64,000 nucleotides of DNA, taken from Magnolia sinica. Lineage: Eukaryota > Streptophyta > Magnoliopsida > Magnoliales > Magnoliaceae. The translations under genes were made by a program, and so were the position numbers. Below, one piece after another: positions 55,784 to 64,000 of this stretch (the first letter of the stretch is position 1; every line of letters begins with the position of its first letter). The DNA is taken from NCBI RefSeq assembly GCF_029962835.1, contig NC_080578.1:29095001-29159000 (forward strand), in the 5' to 3' direction. The notes beneath the pieces were generated by a model. The model was not told the origin of the DNA. It worked only from the letters and a program-made list of their open reading frames with translations, and made no database searches.

Positions 55784-58700
55784 TGTAATGACCCTGAAGA
55801 TTTTGTGCTAATCTTTCCTTAGTAGTTGCTTTTTGGGGTAATTAGCGCTATACTCGATTGCTTGTGAAATTTGCATCAATCACTTTAAATTGTATCTGCA
55901 TGACTCAAAACTTGTAGATTAGTTAGCGCTATGTTACTCTGAAATCTGGGATCCATCGCTAAAGCCAGTTGCTCTTGGGAATTTTTGGAAGTTCTGGATC
56001 GGACCTGGACCGCGCGTCGAAAGTCCGATAGCGGTGATCTCAGGCTATTACGGTCACTATGTTGGGCTTGACCATCACCTCAAAAATCAAGTCCATTTGA
56101 TGTTCTGGGTCGATTTGATTGAGTTCGGAGTGAAGAGTGTGAGAACGGTTGAAAATTTATTAAGCTTTTATGAAATCTGAGTCGTGTCGCTTGCGCGATG
56201 ATTTCAAGCAATCTGACCATTGGATTCTGACCCAATTTCACCCTCTGATCAGGGAAGGTGGCCCAGGCATGTCCTTGTGCTTGTGGACCTGATTGAGTTT
56301 CTGTGACCGTTGAATTGAGTGTGGTCCGCCACGGCTGATCTGAAGATCCAGTCGGTACGAAAACTCAGCTTGACCTAGATCCATGGTCAGTGAGCTTAAG
56401 TCCGACCTTTCATGGTAATAGGCCCACCGGAAGTGCTTCGTTGGATCGTGAGAGGCTTGCTTTGGTTATACCCTAAGTATACCTTGGCCCTGGGGTTATT
56501 TCCATCAATATTAGGCCTATTTATAGTCCTTAAAACCCTAGCTCTCTTTTCCATACGAATTTCCTAACCCTACCTTGGAAAGAGAAAGGAAAAGAGAGAG
56601 AAAGTGAGAGAGAAGTTGGTGAATCATCTTAGATTCTTTCCTGTTCTTCTTCATCCCATAAACCTTCACTTTGAATCGTTATTCCGGCGATTCTGAGTTC
56701 ATCTTTGGGTAAGTTAACCTAACCCTAATCTGTGTTAGAGCTTAGAATAGTCTTGATGTTGTTGTATCTCATTTCTATTCTTGCTTTAGGGTATTCTGTC
56801 GCCGTTGACGAAGACATATCGTCTGGAATCAGTTCGGTGTTCTTTTCTGGCTTAAGGTGCGGACTTTAAGTGTATAGGTTATGGTTTTCAAGGCTTTCAA
56901 TGCCAGTGAATGATTTATTCTTGTTATGGATGAGATTTCACATGCCAAATGTTATGTTTACTTTGCGTTCATGATATGCATGTGTTACATTGAGATTTGT
57001 GTATTCTATGTGTATGTATAAAGAACCGTATGCGTATAAAATATGCATGTGTTTGCCATGATTATTTGTCATGTATGTATGCTAGATGTATGTGTGACAA
57101 CTCCTTGGTAAAAGGAATTGTCCAAATGTGTGTATTTCAACGTACATCATGTATGTTGTTCTATGTATTCTAAGTGTTTGTAAAAATGTCTGAATGATCT
57201 AAAGTGTGTTATATCAACCTAGTATGGGCATTGAGAAGCGATTCTCAACTCTCCCACTAGAGTGTATGTTTTCCTTCATGCGAGTTACATTCCTTGTTGT
57301 TTCAATTCACATATTACTTATGCTTCCAATTCATGTTAAGTTGATATTCTCCAAATGCTTGTGTACCATATGATTTGAGTTGTTGTTCTATTACTATTCT
57401 AAATTGTAGTTATGAATATCTGCTGTAGTGTAATGTGTGTGGGACTATGCATTAGTCCAGGAAATCGGTAATCGGCCTTAAGTTCATAGCTGAGGTTGCT
57501 TTCGCCACATAGGACGTATTAGACGAACCCGAGTCGTATTAGAGTTGTCGGCAGTGGTTTGGCCACGCGGAGTGTTTGCGCACTCTATGTCGCTCAACCC
57601 AACGTGCGCTCGTGCTAGTCAAGTTCTTCAAGTAACCCGATTATCCGATGTATGTTCACCATGTATGGACGCTACTGTTTGAATCTAGGGTAACGAACTT
57701 ACCAATGAAATCCTATTAACTATGGTACCTTAATCCGCTAAGACTCATGAGCCGGACATGGTGGTATGGGACACCGTGGTCGAGCTGTCGGCCTATGCTG
57801 GGGTGACGAGCCTCCCCGTAGTGACCAGTGAGCAACTAAACTCATGAGCTGATTATGGTGGTATGGGACACTATATTTGCGCTGTCGGCCTACATTGATT
57901 GGTGACGAGCCCTTTGTAGTGACCTTGAGCATACCTGGATACCACATTAAGGTGACGAGCCTTGGTGTAGTAACGATGGTATGATAGGCGTGCATTGATT
58001 GGTGACGAGCCCTTTGCAACGACCTGAAAACATATGATCGTATGAGATTGTCTAGGACTGACGACCCTAGAATGGATCACTGTTTGGATGGTGATATGAG
58101 GAAGGTATCTTAGTTTCCCAAACCTGCTGTATGAAAAGCACTAATAACAACTTGGTAATCATATTCATTCACCGCATTTGCATGTGCTTTGTAAACGTGG
58201 CGCACTTTGAGGTGGTGTCATGCATAACATAAGATGAAGACGCTGAGGGTGTACGCGTGAGAGCACGCATCATTCTGCATACATCCTTGCATTAACAAGA
58301 GTACTTAGGACATGTTTAATTGTTCTGCTTTATCATTACTGCTTGATTGAACTGATAACATGTTAACCTGTACTTTATTGTTCCACTGAGTTGATCACTC
58401 ACTCCCACGTTCTGGGGCGGTGTTAAACACCCACAAGAATCTGTCTTAGCTGCTGATGTTGTAGATGTTGATGCGACTTCGGAGGTAGAGCGGGAGATGG
58501 ATGATGATGAGGCTACTTTCTCTTTTATGCAGTTTTCAGATGGGTTCTAGTGAGCCTCGTTCTGATGCGCAGGATGCTGGGATTTCTTTTTGGGAATTAA
58601 ATGATGTAATTTTGATACTTATAATTTTGATAGCAACACTTGAAATACGACCTGGTATGTATATGTACTTCAGGGATTTGCACTTGTACACATATATTTT

Positions 58701-58883
58701 TATAAGTCTTCCACTTACTTCCTTCACTTATCCCTGAATTATATTTGCTATTTGGCTTAATCTATTCCATGTTTTATGCACTAATACTGACAACATACAT
58801 CCATCATTAAATATATTGCATAAGTGATGTTTTGGAACTCGGGAGCTGAGTTATGCTCGACCCCCGAATTTCAGGGCGTTACA
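55784..58883 (+). mobile_element. Solo LTR, same family as 52096-55223 (3100 bp)
   Basis: It starts TGTAATGACCCTGAAG and ends CAGGGCGTTACA, flanked by TTGCA. Shared blocks with the previous LTR include 'tggacc.cgcgtcgaaagtcc', 'gttgggcttgac.atca', 'ttccatacgaattt', the 98-bp 'aagactcatgagcc' tandem units (from about 57740) and 'ccactgagttga.cactcactccca'. Many substitutions separate the two LTRs, so they come from different, fairly old insertions. No coding region. Confidence 0.85.
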
Positions 58884-58888
58884 TTGCA

Positions 58889-59690
58889 TGATTTTAGAGG
58901 TTTTAGGAATGATTTTACATATCACAGTTGAATGTGCGACATGGCCTACAGTTCACTGTGTGATTAGACACATGTGCATGCAATATTCCCATAAGCAAAT
59001 CAACTGTACAAGTTGCAATACATTTGAGCTATCATCAATCTGTTTATGAAATCCAATGTTCATTAGTTGCATGATTGCACCCCCTCATGTTTATCATACA
59101 TACCAGAAATTAGGCCAATCCATAACTCCGGCGGGCCCACCATAGGTAACTATGTAAAATTATGCTTAAAACCTTCAATCACGCAAATAACATAGGCCTC
59201 TTTTTTTTCTTTTTTTTTAAACAACAATAGGCCATGTCAAACAATGAAAACCCCATGATCTTCATGGAAAAGAAAATCAACTAATTAAATAACTTCATTC
59301 ATTTGATGTAAGATTATCCTGAAATGTACAAGAACAACATTCAATTAACAAATAAGGAAGTGTGCATGCAGTTGTTTTTGCTATGAATGTTTTAACAATT
59401 TTCATGCAGACAATGGGCCATAAACAGCTTCAAGGGATGGAAGGTATTACTAACAAAAGCAATCAAATTTGTTAACAGGACTATGCACAAGGCCAATCAA
59501 GGCAATTGATAGGTAAGAATGTACTTAAAGAGGAAGGTCAAGAGCAGCTTCCTTAGCAGGGGTGCTGACCAATCGATTAGCCTCCCTAGGTAGTAGATAC
59601 ATGATTGGGCTGTGTAATCACACAAATGGATCTAGGATAGCAATCTCATCTTTGATCATCGGCATACTGTTTGTTCTCTTAGTTCTAAAT
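58889..59690. other. No gene recognised
   Basis: Intergenic sequence; a short 'gcgggcccaccatagg' dispersed-repeat piece near 59134. Before the LTR insertion it continued from 55783. Confidence 0.4.
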
Positions 59691-59693
59691 CTT

Positions 59694-59846
59694 AAGGCCT
59701 GTTTGGGTGTCACTTAAAAATGAGTTCATCTCATTTTGATTAACCATAATTTTCTATAATTTCAATAACCAACAATCTTTATTAAATAAAATGAGATCTC
59801 TATTAAATGAACTGAGACGAACTCATTTTTAAGTGGAATCAGCCTT
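59694..59846. mobile_element. MITE of about 150 bp
   Basis: 'ggcctgtttgggtgtcacttaaaaatgagttc' at 59696 is mirrored by 'gaactcatttttaagtggaatcagcc' ending at 59844, giving inverted termini of about 30 bp. The interior is AT-rich and non-coding. Confidence 0.65.
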
Positions 59847-59849
59847 TGG

Positions 59850-60260
59850 AAAAGATCAACAATGAATTTTTTCAATTCATGCCTAATCTAAGATTGTTGG
59901 ATTTGTCATTTTCAATTCATGCCTAATCCAGGAGTGTTGGGTTAAGGCTTAGATGATGATGATGAAAGCAGGAATTACATTTTCAAAACAGAATTCCTTT
60001 ATCTACTATTGAACCTAGTATTATTATCTACTACATACTAGTAACATACAACCAATATTGGGGCACCATACCATAAGCTACAAAATTTCATGTCCCCTTA
60101 AACAAGGTATCCTCCATTGATAACATATATATATATATATATTATATAAGTTTTTTATTTTCATTTACATATGCAAATACATTCATCATCCATCCAACTA
60201 TTAACAACATTTACAAAAAATAAATATATATCCAACCAACTCTTAATAATAATTTGTAAC
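59850..60260. other. No gene recognised
   Basis: Contains a short duplication ('ttttcaattcatgcctaatc' at about 59870 and 59909) and a (TA)n run at about 60125-60145. Confidence 0.4.
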
Positions 60261-60269
60261 TTAGCCTAC

Positions 60270-60480
60270 TGGGAACCGTCATGCATCGTAATGTCTTACA
60301 ACAGAGCGGGTTCTGAGGAGTTACACATAAGCAGAGAAAAAATTAAAACAAATCATAATAGAAATATGTGTAGCTTCTGTTATGCATAAGAAGATGAAAA
60401 ACTGAAACAAATCACTAGATTAGTCAAGAAAAACTACTAAATAATTTAAGATAGAGATTTAGTCAAATAATATCCAAAAT
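60270..60480. mobile_element. Fragment of the CACTA family at 20976
   Basis: 'cataagcagagaaaaaattaaaacaaatcataatagaaat' and 'cttctgttatgcataagaagatgaaaaactgaaacaaatca' match 21115-21205 in the same orientation. The terminus itself is absent. Confidence 0.6.
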
Positions 60481-60489
60481 AACCTCAAA

Positions 60490-61540
60490 CACAATCCACA
60501 TGTCCTGACCAAATTGACACTACTCTTGCATTCGCAATTCATGCACTTCACGTCAAAATTGACAAAGCCCGGTCACCATGGCTAAAAAGTCGACACATTA
60601 GATGCTAAAGATGAGATGCCAATACAAGAAGAAAAGAGAAGTTGAATGAGAAGAATTGTGTAAAGAAAAATGAGTAATAGACACCAATAGTTGAACTCAA
60701 ATAGCTACCAATCGAATGTCAATAATGGTGGAAGTTAAGCTGCAATGGCCTTGCCCTATAGAGTAGATGAAATTAGCCTTAGGTGGATTGACCCTTTTGC
60801 GTAACTTGTTATTAAAAACTAAAAACTAACCAAATGGTTCACCTCAAATTGATCAATATTGACAGCCTGACTGTTGGATCAAGCAAAGTGTCAAAAGTCT
60901 CTAAACTTGATAGTTCTCTCCCAAAAAGGATGGATTAACAACCAAAATGATTTTTCCACATAGTCCAATCCACTCTGGGTTTGAAATCGTTTGGACTGGT
61001 AGAAAATGTTTACTTATTCAAAATAAGTAATGTTTTGATGGGTTCTTAATGTACTTGTTTTAAACATTCCATAGTTAAGTACATTTTGCGGGATGTGCTT
61101 GTTTTGAAAGGACTTGCATCTTACCTTGCTTTTGACAGGTTTAGGGCTGGTTTGGATGTATCAAATAGTGAGAGTTAATTAAATATTCCACAACCCATGT
61201 GTTCTTTGAGGGGATGCTATTTGACATATCCCAGAAAATGCAAGTGGAGTTTTGCTAATATTCCTGTCTGCAAAAGAATGGCCCAAAATGCGAATGTAGT
61301 GATAGCATATCAGCCCAAAATGCGAAATGTGATGGATGCACATTCAAATGCTAACTTACAGTAATTCAAAACTAATATTCATCCAAATGCAAATTTACTT
61401 AATACAAAATCCATTTGTGGAGATTAATAAGGACTAGCAGAAAAGAAAATCTAACACGCCCAAATCAAATCCTATATCATAAACCCCCAAATGAAATACC
61501 CAAATCGTCATCTTAGACCACACCCAAATCCCTAAATCGG
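60490..61540. other. No gene recognised
   Basis: 'gggctggtttggatgta' at about 61143 and 'catccaaatgcaaa' at about 61381 could be ends of a degraded MITE. Otherwise featureless. Confidence 0.35.
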
Positions 61541-61549
61541 TATTAAGAT

Positions 61550-61597
61550 TGAGAGAGATTAAGAGAGAGAGAGAGCTCACGGCCTTCAACCGAGCTT

Positions 61598-61638
<41 letters not shown>

Positions 61639-61788
61639 CTCACGTGGGTAGGGTGTTCGACAACGGTAGGTGGAGAGATCAGAGAGAGGAGGGAGGGGTG
61701 CGAGGGAGACAGAGAGAGACGAGAGGGGTACGAGAGAGACAGAGGGAGAGGAGAGGGTGCGAGAGAGACAAAGAGAGGTGTGGCACGC

Positions 61789-61835
<47 letters not shown>
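61550..61835 (+). repeat. GA-rich microsatellite region
   Basis: Pure (GA)n runs at about 61598-61635 and 61789-61831, with gagaggg-rich DNA between. Open frames on both strands are compositional. Confidence 0.95.
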
Positions 61836-61869
61836 ATTAAGGTGTCTCTCTGGACGCCCTAATTTCAAC

Positions 61870-62845
61870 TACGTCGCCAATTTCTTTGGTCCTCACTATG
61901 ATGTATGTGTTATATCCACACCATCCATCCATTTTGAGATATCATTTTAAGTCATGAGCCAAGGAATGAGGCAGATAGAAATCTATAGTGGACCTCACGA
62001 TAGAAAAAGCGGGGAGAGTGATTCCCACCGTTGAAACTATCCTAAGGCCCATCATAATGAACCTATTCAAAAGTTAAAAAAGACATGAAATAAGGGAAAA
62101 CACAAATATCAGCTTGATCTAAAACTTTTGTGGCCTTTAGAAATTATTAATGGTGGGTGTCACTATCGCACTGTTTTCTGTGTTGGGGTTTACGGGAGCT
62201 TTGGATTCAACTCATTCTTTGGATATTTCCCTAAAATGATCTCTCCAAATGGATGGAAGGTGTGGATACAATACATACATCATGGTGGGGCCCATGGAAA
62301 ACAATAGTGATTGGATATCCATAATTAAAATCCTCCTAAGGCCTACTGTACTAATTATTTGACATCCAATCTGTTTATTAGGTCATACCGGCCTAGATGG
62401 AGGGGAAAAACAAAAATCATCTCGATCCAAAACTGTTATGGCCCCCAAAATGTTTTTAATGGTTGACACTCATTTTTGGTCTCATGCCATAGGATAATCT
62501 TTAAAAATAGATGGACGGCATGGATGAAACACATACATCATGGTGGAGCCCACATAGCACCAACCACTAGCCATTAGGGGGAGTAGCCAATCCGTTCTCC
62601 TTATTTATGGTGTGGTCCATTTGATCTTTGGATATGATTCATTTTTTGGATAATTCTCTAAAATGATCTCGAAAAATGGATGAACGGTGTGGGTTGATTC
62701 TAAATTTTCGGTAAATCCAAAACTCAAGTGGACCATGCCACATGAAACAGTGGAATAATGGTTTCCATCATTAATACCTACCTTTGGCCCACGGTAATGT
62801 TTATTTTCCATCCAACCTATTCATAATATCAAGAAGATATGAATG
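61870..62845. repeat. Mosaic of 'gggcccaccatgatg' family repeats
   Basis: Modules such as 'catgatgtatgtgtt.tatccacaccatccatccattttgagat', 'gtgattcccaccgttgaaac' and 'tggtggggccca' occur in both orientations, as at 31.9-33.7 kb. Confidence 0.6.
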
Positions 62846-62849
62846 AAGA

Positions 62850-63715
62850 GAAAACACAAACATCAGCTTGATCTAAAAGTACTTCTATGGCCTCCAAGAA
62901 TTTTTCAATGGTAAAGGGATCAATCACACTATTTCCTGTGGTGTGGTCCACTTGAGATTTGGATGTGCTTCCTTTTTGTTCTTTAGACCTCAAATTATCT
63001 GTTAACATGGATGAATGGAGTGGATAAAATAAATAAATAATGGTAGACCCCACAGAGTTTACTCTAGTAAGGGTAATGAGTAACTCACCTAAATGTAGTG
63101 GAGAATGGTTTCCTTAAAACATTCATAATCATATATTGGGCCTGCCTAAATGTGATTCATATATCCAACCCACTCATTATGTCTCCCACTTGGATGAGGG
63201 GTTAGACCAAGTTTCAGTCGCATCCAAAACTCATGTGGGCCCCACCAACTGTGTCTTCACATGGTTTTAGATGGTATGGCCCACCTGAGTTTCGTATACG
63301 GATGATTTTTGAGATGTCTCATAACCTAAAGGGGACACATCAAATGCACGGTGTTGATGTTCGACACACATCATGATGGGGCCCACAAAACTTACTAACA
63401 TTAATTCTTAGGATCTCGCGAGGTCGATAAGTTGGGTCACAATTTTGACAAGAATATTTGAACCATTTTATATATATGTCTGGCCCATTCACTCTATTTT
63501 ACTGATCAATACCCTCAATTTGACTAATTACTCACCCTGATCAGGCTACATATGAGAAAGATATTGGGCATACAAGATTGATCAACAATTTGAGTGAAAT
63601 TTGATTTAACAATCTGAAGTTATTAACTCTTCAATCTAGACTAAATAGATTATCCAAAAATGGTTAAAGGTTCAATTAGTGGATGTGCCTAATAATTTAT
63701 TATTATTTTTTTTCA
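62850..63715 (-). repeat. Inverted copy of 30690-31570
   Basis: Reverse complement of the repeat in the composite CACTA element. It ends 'ggatgtgcctaataatttatta', where the other copy begins 'attaggcacatcc'. Confidence 0.8.
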
Positions 63716-64000
63716 TAGATAAATTTCAATTTCAAATTAAAAATAACATTTTTTTTTCAAAATTTATATTTTTTTACTCTTAATTTTTCTTTAAAAACTT
63801 TTAACAAAATATCATTTCTATTATAAAATATTTCAAAAAAATTAAAATACAAATTCTGAATTTTTATTTTCAAAATCTCAAAAAAATTCTCAAATTTTAT
63901 TCTTTTTCACAAAAATTCCAAAATGCAGATTTTTTTTCTTCAAAAGCATCATTTTCTTTTCAACTTTTCAATTTTCTTTTTTAAAATGATATATTTTTTC
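63716..64000 (-). other. AT-rich segment continuing the inverted repeat to the window edge
   Basis: Poly-T-rich sequence ('tttttttcaaaat', 'ttttctttttaaaa') corresponds in composition and position to the complement of 30000-30690. The element therefore probably continues past the right edge. Confidence 0.55.

Noticed and set aside
61434-61950. Open frames of 133-144 codons on both strands
   Set aside because: Same GA-repeat artefact.
62605-63053. Minus-strand frames of 68 and 74 codons
   Set aside because: They lie in the dispersed non-coding repeat, whose other copies at 31-33 kb are not open in the same frame.

Overview
This is plant nuclear DNA, almost certainly from an angiosperm. It carries SIRE-type Ty1/copia and long-LTR Ty3/gypsy-like elements, several CACTA DNA transposons, intron-bearing plant gene pieces and CCCTAAA-type telomere-like sequence. 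The abundant 'gggcccaccatgatg' dispersed repeats would suit a magnoliid or other early-diverging flowering plant, but that is only an impression. The window is very repeat-rich. I see one plausible functional host gene (the last exons of a DNA topoisomerase II-like gene at the left edge), one doubtful minus-strand gene start near 50 kb, and many host exons that look captured or stranded.

Left part (1-9.5 kb): the topoisomerase II-like 3' end; a CACTA-like fragment (about 660-1138); a truncated SIRE/copia remnant (2678 to about 4915); a CACTA subterminal block; then a mosaic of minus-strand exon fragments from unrelated genes (SEC14-like lipid transfer protein, an unassigned exon, methionine aminopeptidase 1, CDT1) and a LINE reverse-transcriptase fragment.

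9.49-19.29 kb: a near full-length SIRE/copia element on the minus strand with LTRs, primer-binding site, polypurine tracts and a matching 5-bp target duplication (AACTC). Its LTRs look nearly identical but its coding region is broken. 19.3-29.4 kb: an internally deleted CACTA element with TNP2 and TNPA-like genes (minus strand), then several kilobases of unannotated DNA with small tandem repeats.

29.43-47.01 kb is the most striking part. CACTACG and CGTAGTG ends, similar for about 30 bp and both followed inward by GACGGTC-type palindromic subterminal repeats, are flanked on both sides by TAA. I read this as one composite CACTA element of about 17.6 kb. It holds a 330-bp-arm palindrome, the first two exons of a BIG BROTHER-related E3 ubiquitin ligase gene (RING exons missing, frame broken at the splice junction), a MAP-kinase exon fragment, a 167-bp tandem repeat related to CACTA DNA, and a 6.6-kb degenerate telomere-like array with a higher-order unit of about 250 bp.

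Right part (47-64 kb): a MITE, three solo LTRs each with a perfect 5-bp target duplication (47266-49320 AATGG; 52096-55223 TCTTC; 55784-58883 TTGCA), an alpha/beta-hydrolase exon fragment, GA microsatellites, and at 62.85-63.72 kb an inverted copy of the 30.69-31.57 kb part of the composite element. That copy runs off the right edge. All similarities were judged by eye; no alignment or search was run.
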